This document shows positions 9,705-17,560 of a DNA stretch of 41,769 nucleotides, piece by piece. This DNA is from Histomonas meleagridis. Lineage: Eukaryota > Parabasalia > Tritrichomonadida > Dientamoebidae. The stretch spans positions 1 to 41,769 of the forward strand of contig WSYJ01000170.1 of NCBI GenBank assembly GCA_020186115.1, read 5' to 3'. The position numbers and the translations under genes are program-made. The first letter of the stretch is position 1. Each line of letters opens with the position of its first letter. The notes under the pieces are model-generated. The model was not told the origin of the DNA, ran no database searches, and worked only from the letters and a program-made list of their open reading frames with translations.

Positions 9705-9827
9705 TTTACTTTTCACTGGGGGGATTTCCGGGGTCTTCGACCCCCGGAGGTGCCCTTCGGACCCCTCCGGAAGTCTCAGACCCCTCCAATCCTCCGAGTG
9801 TGCTCGCTGCGCTCGCAACAAAAATCA

Positions 9828-9942
9828 AAATGATTTTTGTGAGCCATACAATTCGATAGAAAATTTGAATGAGCATTCAATTTTGATGATTTTTGTGAGC
9901 CATACAATTCGATAGAAAATTTGAATGAGCATTCAATTTTGA
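9828..9942. repeat. tandem duplication of ~56 bp
   Basis: Two adjacent copies of a segment that begins GATGATTTTTGTGAGCCATA and ends GAGCATTCAATTTT. Copy B carries only one. The duplication sits at the start of the first Polinton gene and introduces a stop after the presumed ATG. Confidence 0.85.
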
Positions 9943-10160
9943 GAGAACGCGAAACTTTTTCATAGGGACGATAGCACTTTTATGCCACTTTTCGCATAAA
10001 CCTATCAAAAACTCCGTATAACCAGCACAAAATGGTACGGTTATGTTTGGCCGGACATTTATCCTATTCAATTTATCTTTGGTCAGAGGTTCGTAGTCAA
10101 AAAGCGACGGTTATATTGTTTGATCGCATGGCAAACTTTATTTTTATAAACGAATGGTCA
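9925..10160 (+). pseudogene. relic of the terminal Polinton small gene (intact copy at 33782-34003)
   Basis: The DNA matches the intact 73-residue gene of copy B (GATAGCACTTTT, CATAAACCTATCAAAAAC and AAAAAGCGACGG are shared). Here a stop follows the initial ATG within four codons and several indels break the frame. Function is unknown in both copies. Confidence 0.55.
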
Positions 10161-10203
10161 GAATACACAATTTTAAAAATGTCACATCATCACTTCACTC
10201 TTT

Positions 10204-10674
10204 ATGAATACAGATTACTATTCAGTTACAAAACTTGCAGATTTTATGAAAGAAAAAGATCCAGATGCTACAGCGGTTGCTTTATTTTTTGAACCCAAAG
10301 ATGACAAACTTGGTAATTTTAACAATTTTATAATCAAGTAAATTGGCATGATCATCAAACATAGAAATTTCCAAAATTTTTATTTTGTTCATAAAGAGTT
10401 GATCGAATTCTTCAAACAAAGAAATATCAAAGTTTCAGTACCAATAACTGATAACAAAAAGCCACCACTTACTAATAATATTCATTATTTAGAGATTCAT
10501 TTAACTCTATTAGAGAGTAATTTTGGAAGATGGTATCATGCATTTCTATATGAATCAACGAACACTGAAGTTAATAATATACTCATTTCACATAAAATAC
10601 CTGATAATAATGAATTCCAAACAGTATTTGACATGAATTCAATCGATTTTGATAGTTTTAAAGCTCTAGTTTGA
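10204..10674 (+). pseudogene. Polinton 156-residue protein, copy A (one internal stop)
   Basis: From the ATG at 10204 the frame runs 157 codons to 10674 with a single TAA near 10339. Copy B (33747-33277) has exactly the same length and about 85-90% protein identity. It lacks this stop but has its own TAA further on. Conserved parts are ATAVALFFEPKDDKLGNFNN, FQ(N/D)FYFVH(K/R)ELIEFF and LESNFGRWY. No signal peptide, membrane helix or zinc motif is evident. I do not recognise the family. Equal length in two independently decayed copies shows it was a real gene. Confidence 0.65.
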
Positions 10675-10705
10675 ATAAAAAACAATAATCACTTCATTTT
10701 TTTTA

Positions 10706-10850
10706 ATGTCTGATGATGAATTTCTTTTTACATTCGATTTCTATAATGATTATTTTGATAATTTTGACACTTCATCTAATGACATTGTGCAAAAAAAAAA
10801 AAAAAAAAGACAATATATATTAATAATGTTTTTTCTTCATTATGGACAGT
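10706..10850 (+). pseudogene. small acidic Polinton gene, copy A
   Basis: The frame starts MSDDEFLFTFDFYNDYF and runs into an 18-base A run (10793-10810), beyond which it is out of frame with the tail seen in copy B. The counterpart at 33245-33100 has a stop instead of a serine. It is short, acidic and aromatic-rich, of unknown role. Confidence in it as a gene rests only on conservation between the two copies. Confidence 0.4.
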
Positions 10851-10901
10851 AGAAAAAATTGTTAAAGATTTAAATAAACAAAGAAACAATGTTTTTTATT
10901 T

Positions 10902-11108
10902 CTATTTATTTTCTTTTTCATAAGGTATAACATATATTTCACTATTTTGTCTTAAAGCTGAAAATGGTATTGGTTGTTCAAATATAATTGCATTTGTAAA
11001 TGACACTCTTCTCTGTTTTTCTATATCTTATAAATTTCTAATTTCAGGAATATCTAACCTATTTTTGTTGTAATAGGTTTCTATAACCTCAGGTTTATAA
11101 TTCGACAT
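10902..11108 (-). pseudogene. 68-residue Polinton protein, copy A
   Basis: The minus frame from ATG 11108 to TAG 10902 is 69 codons with one TAA after 26 residues. The orthologue at 32846-33052 is also 69 codons but has a TGA at a different codon. The shared core is SNYKPEVIETYYNK, then KQRRVSFTNAIIFE and SEIYVIPYEKEN. It is charged and soluble-looking, with no known domain. The pattern (R-R-V-S-F preceding hydrophobic beta-like residues) is noted without functional claim. Confidence 0.6.
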
Positions 11109-11145
11109 TTATAAAAATGATTTAAATTTTAACAAAATTACTTTG

Positions 11146-11230
11146 AATTTTTGAAACTAAAATATACCAAATCCCAGACGTCCTTTAAGGACGCCTGCGT
11201 CCAATTTGGTATATTTTAGTTTCAAAAATT
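11146..11230. repeat. 27-bp-arm hairpin downstream of the MAWG genes (copy A)
   Basis: Arms 11146-11172 and 11204-11230 are perfect reverse complements around a 31-nt loop containing GTCCTTTAAGGACGCC. It lies just after the 3' end of the minus-strand gene 11268-11540. Copy B has the same structure at 32098-32187 with base changes on both arms. Its place suggests a terminator, a 3'-end element or a replication or packaging signal. Confidence 0.85.
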
Positions 11231-11267
11231 TAAAAAAACAATATATATATATATAAATAATATTTTA

Positions 11268-11540
11268 TTATTTCTTTTGTCCAACTAGTGCATTAGCTAC
11301 ACCATCTATCACAGGTGAGAATTTATCTGCTATTTTAATTCCTTTTGCAATAGCACCTGCATGACCAGGTAAATTTTCAATTCCAGGTATTTTACCTACT
11401 GTATTTACAACAGGTTTAGCTACTTTATTCCAAACATTTCCAATAAATCTACCGACTGGTTTAATAATTTTTATTTTTTAATCCAAGCACCAGCTTTTTT
11501 AAATCCGTTTTTTAATTTTGTTCCAAAAACCCCACGCCAT
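11268..11540 (-). pseudogene. MAWG-family small amphipathic Polinton protein 2, copy A
   Basis: Same gene as 31800-32069 (89 residues, intact). Here three extra A/T bases in homopolymer runs (near 11472-11515) break the frame early, while start and stop are kept. The total is exactly 3 nt longer than in B. It is the second of two tandem MAWG genes transcribed away from the capsid gene. Confidence 0.75.
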
Positions 11541-11570
11541 AAATAATAATAAAAATAAATAATTATTTCT

Positions 11571-11855
11571 TTATTTATAAAATGCAGGATGTAAATTAGA
11601 GAAGATCTTATCATTTGCTTCCATACCTACTGATTTAAATATAGGAGCTATTCTATCACCTACTTCAAATATTTTATCTACAGGTAATTTCTTTAAAGGT
11701 CCTATCTTTTTAATATCTTCTTTATGTTGTTTTGCAAATTCATAACCTTTTGCAATATGCGGACTAATTTTTGCGAAGCCTTCTTTAACTTTTTTAAGTA
11801 AAGGTCCTATTTTCTTTATACCTGATTTAAATTTATTCCACAACCCCCACGCCAT
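11571..11855 (-). CDS. MAWG-family small amphipathic Polinton protein 1, copy A
   Basis: The frame has 94 residues and is intact. It starts MAWGLWNKFKSGIKKIGPLL, then KKVKEGFAKISPHIAKGYEFA, and is strongly Lys-rich. The first 25 residues form a cationic amphipathic helix like membrane-active peptides. The rest is helix-prone with KIGPLKKL repeats. Its paralogue lies directly downstream, and copy B is nearly identical. The gene is divergent from the major capsid gene with starts 34 nt apart, so the two are probably expressed together. A minor virion protein that binds DNA or breaches membranes (the role of adenovirus protein VI or mu) is an attractive guess from composition only. Confidence 0.7.
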   Translation of the reverse strand: MAWGLWNKFKSGIKKIGPLLKKVKEGFAKISPHIAKGYEFAKQHKEDIKKIGPLKKLPVDKIFEVGDRIAPIFKSVGMEANDKIFSNLHPAFYK

Positions 11856-11889
11856 TAAAATTTATGAAAAATATTTTTCATTTTTATTA
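11856..11889. promoter_or_regulatory. symmetric bidirectional initiator promoter (copy A)
   Basis: The 34-bp gap between divergent ATGs contains the perfect palindrome TGAAAAATATTTTTCA (11865-11880). Each end supplies a TCA initiator: TCATTT toward the capsid gene and TCATAA toward the MAWG genes. Both give leaders of exactly 10 nt. Copy B (31451-31484) keeps the same geometry. Confidence 0.7.
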
Positions 11890-13517
11890 ATGTATTATAA
11901 TAATACGCAATCTAAAAATGAACAAGATGATCAAGGTAATGTTGGAGCTTATTTTGATCGTCTTAAAGATTTAATTGCTAAAAATGATGGTACTCGTTCT
12001 TTTATTTTAAGAACTGAAGATTGTCATGATCAAAATGCACCATTTAATCAATCTCAAGAAACTAGATTAAGAATTACTCATGGTGATCATATGGTTTCAC
12101 AAATAACTGAAGGTTTTATTAATTTTAAAATTAGAATAAATGTACAATTATCAAAAGCTATTAATTCTAGTAATTTGACAGATCCAGAAAATTTAGCTAA
12201 AATATTTATAGGTTTTAAGAGTTCTAATCAATTATTAGATCAATGACAAATTATGTCTAATAATATTTCTACTGGTTATCAACAAAATGAATGTTGTCGT
12301 GAAGGTTATTGTTATTCTACAATTAAACCTTATGCTGAAAAGAAAACTAGGAAATATACACATTCTTTATATGAAAATGTTTCAGAATATTCTCAATCTG
12401 TTTGTGGTACTTATGTTGATTTAAATACAATTGCAGATGGAAATAAACATGATATCGAATTTGAAATGAATCTTCCATTTGAAGATATATTAGCTTTACA
12501 AGCATTTGATTTATATCCAAATAGATTAGTTGGTGATATTGAATTAAAGTTTTATGTTAAACAAAATGGTTTAGTTTGGTGTCAAGTAGATCCACGTAAA
12601 ATTAAAGAAGTTAAAGAATTTTTTAGAAGATTCTTCTATTAATGCTACATTTAATAATTTACCTTTATTTACTCATGGTTTTACTCAAATTGGTAATTCT
12701 GCTAATATAACTACTACATTTAAATGTGATACTGAAACTAATCATACTATTGATACTGCAACTGAGAATGTTTCTTTATATTGTACAGGTTTAACTGTAC
12801 TTTCATGTAAATCTAATATGTATGGTTTTGGAGTTAAAGAAGAAACTTTAAATAAAATAGCTCAAATACTTCAACAACCTGGAGGTTTAATAATTCCTTC
12901 ACAACAATTAGATTATAATGTATTTGCGTTAGCTGCTACAGAATCTGGTATATAATCTACTATTAATATGCCTTTATTTAATGTCACAACTATTACAGTT
13001 GTATTTCCAAAACATGCTAATGATTATACTTGTTTCGATAATCCTATTTATAATAATGTTCAATTAACTATTGCAGGTCAAAATTATCCTGATGAACCTG
13101 TTTCTACTTTAGGTGCTAGATTTTTAACAATATCAATTAGTTGCTTCTGATTTAGATGGTGGTATACAATGATCTAAAGAAAACGAAGATACTTTAACTA
13201 TGGATAGAAATGCTTCTAATGGTACAAGATATGATAATACATTAAGTGATGCTACTTCTTTTATGCTTAATATACAATGTGAACGTTCGCGTGGTGGTTA
13301 CGTATTTGATGGTTTAGATTCTAATGGTCAAAATATACCAATACAAATTAAAGGTCAACCAATTTATACACAAGCTAATGATACCTATTATAATATAGAT
13401 GATGCTGGAAATCATCCACCACCACCACAATTATTCATTTGTCGTGATACTTATTTTACATTAGATTTACACAACGGTTTGAAATACCATGCTAATGGTA
13501 CACCAGATGGTTATTAA
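11890..13517 (+). pseudogene. Polinton major capsid protein (double jelly-roll type), copy A
   Basis: Start to stop spans about 540 codons, the right size for a Polinton major capsid protein. Polar, Asn/Thr/Gln-rich beta-strand sequence, its position and linkage to the MAWG genes and a polymerase B elsewhere in copy B support the call. The frame is broken by an in-frame TGA at 12244, an extra T near 12614, a TAA at about 12953, an extra A near 13127 and a stop near 13169. The copy at 29983-31450 is intact across most of these places but broken elsewhere. Virion assembly from this copy is therefore not expected. Family placement comes from context and fold-like composition; a structure search would settle it. 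Confidence 0.7.
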
Positions 13518-13590
13518 ATAAACATTTATATTTATAAAATATTATCAAATTTTGACTAAAACCTTTGTGGCAAAGTTATTTGATATAATT

Positions 13591-13659
13591 TAAAAAATAT
13601 AATCTTGCTCAGGTACCACTAACGTCCTCCGCAAGATGAAGGCCTAGCAAAAATTATTT
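13591..13659. other. junction after the capsid gene of copy A
   Basis: Homology with copy B ends near 13583. The following CAGGTACCACTAACGTCCTC stretch does not continue any Polinton gene seen in B. Confidence 0.4.
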
Positions 13660-13834
13660 TTATTTTTAAACGTCCTCAAATAACGGTATTTTGAAAAATA
13701 AAATTAAACCTAACCCCCACCCCTAGTACACTTTATACTGATCACCTGTCTACGCCCTCTTATAAAAAAGTGCTCCGCGGAGTCGGGCTTCGGCAGGTTT
13801 GTGATAAATGCACTCATTCGCCATTAGGGCTCTC
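13660..13834. repeat. direct repeat, left copy (~175 bp)
   Basis: The block starts TTTTTAAACGTCCTCAAATA and ends CGCCATTAGGGCTCT, with CTCCGCGGAGTCGGGCTTCG inside. It recurs at 15305-15476 in the same orientation with about 95% identity. The two copies flank a 1.5-kb segment that contains the chromodomain gene, like the long direct repeats of a small retro-element or a duplicated target. Confidence 0.8.
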
Positions 13835-14526
13835 TTTGGGGGGGAGGGGGTGGGGGATTAATTTTATAAAATAAAGAAAAATTAAAATAGAAAATTTAAT
13901 AGCCCATTGAGCGAACAAACTTTGTTATTATCACTCATGTGCATAGTCAAAAAGAAAAAAAGTTATATCGAAAAAACCGATAGAAAAGAAATGTTTTTAC
14001 AACTGACTAAACATCAAATTAAAAAAATTAATTGAAAAAATGTCAAAAACACATCAAAAAAGCAAATTTAACTACGTACGATAAAAATTGAATAAAATTA
14101 CAAATGTCACAATAAATTTAAAAATTTTAAATATGTCAGTTATCGTTAAAAATAAAAAAGGTATGTCAAATAACTAGGTGAAAGTAACTGTCAAACCATC
14201 GATTGTAAGAGCTTAGATTGTTTACTGATTCCATTCCTTGGATACTTTACTAAAGAGAAATAAGTTATATAAAAAATCAAACAGTCTTAATTAAATTACT
14301 ATTGGCAATAAAGAGAATGAAAAAGTGACAAAAAGGACATGTCATATGAAAAACATCATATTTACTAATATCAATTGAATGGTTTACAAGAAAAGTGACA
14401 ATATAATCATCATTGAAAAAGTGGATAAGATAATATGATGCCAAATGGAGTATAACATTGAATGGAACACATCATAACTTTGCCACAAAAGTATAATTAT
14501 AGAATTTAAATATTTCAAAAAGTCGA
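13835..14526. other. AT-rich spacer inside the direct-repeat unit
   Basis: A G-rich tract (13845-13858) is followed by non-coding AT-rich DNA. A GTGACA..AGGA.ATGTCATATG motif at about 14324 recurs near 14903, on the other side of the chromodomain gene. Confidence 0.45.
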
Positions 14527-14781
14527 ATGACCAAAGAAGAGAAAAATAGTGTCATTTCATTAATGGAAGAGTACGAAGTAAAGATGATATTGAATCACAG
14601 AATAGGATTCAACTACAAAGAAGGAAAAATGAAGATTTGGTACTTACTATTATGGCAGGACAACAGCACAAGTTGGGAAGAAGAAAGTAACCTGACAAAT
14701 TGCGATGACCTAAAGAACATATACTTAGAAAAGTTGATAGAAGAAGGAAGAACTGAAGATATCAAAAAAATACTGGAGTAA
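14527..14781 (+). CDS. stand-alone chromodomain protein
   Basis: The 84-residue intact frame is almost entirely one chromodomain. EYEVKMILNHR provides strand 1 and the first cage aromatic. YLLLWQD provides the Y-L-V-K-W-like strand with the second aromatic. STSWEEESNL is the classical W-E-P-x-x-N-L turn with the third aromatic, followed by a C-terminal helix (DDLKNIYLEKLIEEG). Chromodomains bind methylated histone H3 tails. In transposons they sit at the C-terminus of integrases and steer insertion. Here no integrase core precedes it and there is a clean ATG. It could be a small transposon-borne targeting protein, or a shortened chromointegrase. It lies between two 175-bp direct repeats. Confidence 0.75.
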   Translation: MTKEEKNSVISLMEEYEVKMILNHRIGFNYKEGKMKIWYLLLWQDNSTSWEEESNLTNCDDLKNIYLEKLIEEGRTEDIKKILE

Positions 14782-15204
14782 ACAAAACAATAAGACAAAG
14801 ATCTTCTGATAATGAGTATTTAATGAGATAAAAATAAGAATAAAAACATCAAATTACAATTTCTAAATGTAAAGTATTGAAATATTATTATATAATAGAA
14901 AAGTGACAGAAAGGATATGTCATATGAAAAACAGCACATTAACAAAACATAAAATAAGAATGAGGTATAAAATGACACATATAAAAACACACAATTAATG
15001 TAGTCAACCTAAAAATAAATTTCCAGGTACCTGACACATATTGAAAAGAATAACCCTTAAATTGCTTTTAAGGTACCACAAAATCAAAAACTTTTCGGAT
15101 GGCGACCGTTATGAGCAAAGAAGTTTCAGTACAAAATAATTGAATACTCAACGCCTAGGCAATGATGTGAAGTATTCAATTTATAACTTATTGAATCGTT
15201 ATCT
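14782..15204. other. spacer with short repeats
   Basis: No supported gene. It holds the second copy of the GTGACA..GGATATGTCATATG motif (14902) and an inverted pair TTGAATACT/AGTATTCAA (15140-15148 and 15171-15179). Confidence 0.4.
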
Positions 15205-15207
15205 GGT

Positions 15208-15302
15208 CGGTAGGAAATGCCCATTCTCTTTAGGTAATATGATCTCCTTGGAGCCTACTATCGTTCTCAAATACGATAGAACTAAAGAGAATCAGGGCAT
15301 TA
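15208..15302. repeat. imperfect inverted repeats with crossing arms
   Basis: AATGCCC.ATTCTCTTTA (15216-15232) pairs with TAAAGAGAATCAGGGCAT (15283-15300). CTATCG/CGATAG and CTCC/GGAG hairpins lie inside, and GTAGG/CCTAC (15210/15254) crosses the main stem in pseudoknot fashion. A structured RNA or a non-autonomous element end is possible. Confidence 0.45.
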
Positions 15303-15304
15303 TT

Positions 15305-15476
15305 ATTTTTAAACGTCCTCAAATAACGGTATTTTGAAAAATAAATTTAAACCTAACCCCAACCCCTAGTACACTTTATACTGATCACCTGTCTACGCCC
15401 TTTTATAAAAAAGTGCTCCGCGGAGTCGGGCTTCGGCAGGTTTGTGATAAATGCACTCATTCGCCATTAGGGCTCT
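15305..15476. repeat. direct repeat, right copy (~175 bp)
   Basis: Second copy of the block at 13660-13834. Its right border (AGGGCTCT) cuts straight into the tail-fibre-like reading frame on the minus strand, so insertion or recombination took place at that point. Confidence 0.8.
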
Positions 15477-15900
15477 TTTTTTTAGCATAAATCTCATCAT
15501 GATTATGATCATTTAAAGATATCTTAGTTGTATCTAAATTATTAATAGTTGCACATTGAATATTTCCATTATTTCCAAAACTTAATAATGAACCAGTTTT
15601 TGATTTAAAATCTAATGAATTAGTATTAGCAGTTATTCTCCATGTATTATCTTTATCATAATCTGCCTTATTATGCATATCAATATATTGTCCAACTTCT
15701 ACAACACCATCTTCTTTTAATGTAATAATAGATGGCACATATAATTTTGTATCCCATTTACCACCTTCTGCAGTTGACAATTGAAAATTATTTAATGAAG
15801 TAACTTGTACATTCCCATTTACTGTTAAATCATTATTTATTGTACTATGTGTATGACTTTTTGTTGAATATTTTTCATCTGATTGCGATTTATTATAATA
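15470..15900 (-). pseudogene. tail-fibre-like protein fragment
   Basis: The minus frame is open from about 15900 to the repeat border at 15470, with no proper start or end. It shows bacteriophage-fibre hallmarks: YNKSQSDEKYSTKSHTHS, DLTVNGNVQVTSLNN, GKWDTKLYVPSI and a second SLNDHNHDEIYAKK unit. Such HNHD-Y-K and LTVNG-N-V units make trimeric beta shafts of fibres and spikes. It may be the receptor-binding fibre of a Polinton virion, or belong to E. Its upstream edge abuts the primase fragment in another frame, so both genes were truncated at this join. Confidence 0.65.
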
Positions 15901-16341
15901 ATTTCGACAACATCTTTTGTTGCGATCTTTGTCTCATAGAATACAACATGCATGGAAAGATAGTGCTTGTCCTCAGGAATGAGTCTAAATCCATATGCTT
16001 CCATATCCTAACAATTACAATAACCACCGTAAGAGTAATTTCCGAATATATTTTTAAGCTGTTCAAGCCATTCATAAACCGATATAAATTCATCTTCTGT
16101 TTTAATTGAATCAAAGTCAAAATACAGATGCACATAATCCTCATTAATTATAAATTCATTAAAGCCTTTACTAAAATCATAATTGTTAATCTCATCAAAT
16201 GATATTTCTTTTGGAATGAAATTATTAGGTCTGTTAAAAGATACGTCATATTTAATTTTTTTTTTCATCATTAAAAGAACTTAATAACTCTTCGAAGGAA
16301 TAATCAACGGCTGTATTAATTACATAATCGACAAAACTCAT
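15893..16341 (-). pseudogene. archaeo-eukaryotic primase (AEP/prim-pol) N-terminal fragment
   Basis: The frame starts at ATG 16341, passes a 10-base T run (minus-strand A run) at 16256-16265 where the frame changes, continues through 16271-16010, and changes frame again. VHLYFDFDSI (near 16130) matches AEP motif I (hhhDhD, metal-binding). KHYLSMHVVFYET (about 15950) matches motif II (SxH). Spacing of about 60 residues between them fits the primase fold of DNA viruses and plasmids. Motif III and the helicase part are missing because the frame meets the tail-fibre fragment near 15895. Role: primer synthesis for DNA replication of E or a related virus. The two motifs together make the call good but not certain. 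Confidence 0.6.
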
Positions 16342-16428
16342 TATTTTTAACGCGTAAAAATATTAAATATTGTTATTGAAATTAATGCTGTTATTAATCC
16401 TACATTTTAATTTTTTTATGCATATTAA
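16342..16428. promoter_or_regulatory. divergent intergenic gap
   Basis: An 87-bp AT-rich gap lies between the divergent starts of the primase (16341) and the repeat gene (16429), so promoters for both must lie here. No clear initiator could be chosen. Confidence 0.35.
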
Positions 16429-16680
16429 ATGAGCATCAACAGTGACACATCACAACTGAACTCAGCAACATCAAACAACAGTGACACATCACAACTGAAC
16501 TCAGCAACATCAAACAATAATGATACATAACAACTGAACGCAGCAACATCAAACGATAAACAAAAACGACTCAAACAATCGCAGAAAAAGCAGTATATAA
16601 TGTTTATGCAGCGTTCTGATGTAGTTGACGTATTAAAAACAATTCCTAAGCATTTAAGGATAAATTTTTTGCGTGAATAA
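16429..16680 (+). pseudogene. small E gene with 13-residue repeats (one internal stop)
   Basis: An 84-codon frame from ATG 16429 to TAA 16680 contains a single TAA (TCA to TAA) in the third repeat. Residues 3-45 are about three copies of the 13-residue unit NNSDTSQLNSATS. A basic segment (KQKRLKQSQKKQ) and a helical end (SDVVDVLKTIPKHLRINF) follow. The tail looks like a short helical DNA- or protein-binding piece. It is divergent from the primase. I do not recognise a family. It could be the N-terminus of a longer gene now lost. Confidence 0.5.
16434..16551. repeat. 39-bp tandem repeat (three copies)
   Basis: The unit AACAGTGACACATCACAACT... runs 39 bp and codes for the 13-residue repeats of the gene at 16429-16680. 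The multiple-of-three length suggests it spread while the gene was translated. Confidence 0.8.
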
Positions 16681-16799
16681 TTTGAAAAAGAGACCCGGTA
16701 TACATATATCGCGATATATAGCTTATTCAGTAAAGCAAGATACAATAAACCAAGTAGTTTTTAATAATAACACTTATGTTTTATGCTAAAATAATTTCT

Positions 16800-17560
16800 G
16801 AGTGACATTATTTTTATCAAAAATGTTTCCGTCGACATTAAATAATTATGATTCACTCATGATTCACAGTTGTTTTATCAAAAATGTTTCCGTCGACATT
16901 AAACAATAATGATTCACAGTTGATTCACTCATGATTCACAGTTGTTTTATCAAAAATGTTTCCGTCAAATATACTTTGTCAAACATTAAATAATTATGAT
17001 TCTGTTGACGTTAAACAATTGTGCTTCATCAAATATTAACAACAATTATGATTCATTAGTGTTGAAGAAATGCTTCTGTTGACGTTAAAAATAATGATCT
17101 TATCGGCGTAACAATTATGATTCCGTCGACATTAACAGAAGTGCTTCTTCAGACATTAAACAATTATGATTCCGTCGACATTAACAGAAGTGCTTCTTAA
17201 GACATTAAACAATTATGCTTCTGTTGACGTTTAACAATAATGATCTTATCGGCGTAATAATTATGATTCCGTAAAATAATAAACAATTATTATTCCGCCA
17301 AATATTAATAATTATGATTCATTAGTGTTAGAAGAAATGCTTCTTCAGACATTAAACAATTGTGATTCCATCAGACGTTAAACAATTATGGTTCAGTCGA
17401 CATTAAACAATTATGATCTCATCAAATATTAAACAATTATGATTCATTAGTGTTAGAAGAAATGCTTCTTCAGACATTAAACAATTATGATTCCGTCAAA
17501 CAATAAACAATTATGCTTCGTCAGACGTTAAACAATAATGATTCATCAGACGTCATTATC
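16800..17560. repeat. degenerate ~25-bp minisatellite (left array, outer part)
   Basis: Loose tandem copies of ATTAAACAATTATGATTCCGTC with variants (CTTCATCAGAC, CTTCTGTTGACG) and GTGTTAGAAGAAATGCTTC spacers. No coding frame is maintained. Confidence 0.85.

Larger units (their letters stand above)
9608..13590 (+). mobile_element. Polinton/Maverick copy A (partial)
   Basis: This segment is colinear with the inverted block 29900-34150 (copy B): end sequence, 156-residue gene, 68-residue gene, hairpin, two small MAWG proteins, divergent promoter and capsid gene. Homology to B stops at about 13583, shortly after the capsid gene. Copy A lacks the two-gene segment present in B at 32190-32830. It has inserted into the left arm of E. 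Whether 13600-15900 also belongs to it is uncertain. Confidence 0.8.

Noticed and set aside
15140-15337. 65-codon plus frame
   Set aside because: Overlaps the inverted-repeat structure and the direct repeat. No domain and no conservation.
13660-15476. Direct repeats considered as retrotransposon LTRs
   Set aside because: Short unit without reverse transcriptase, primer-binding site or TG...CA ends. Kept only as a direct-repeat-bounded unit.
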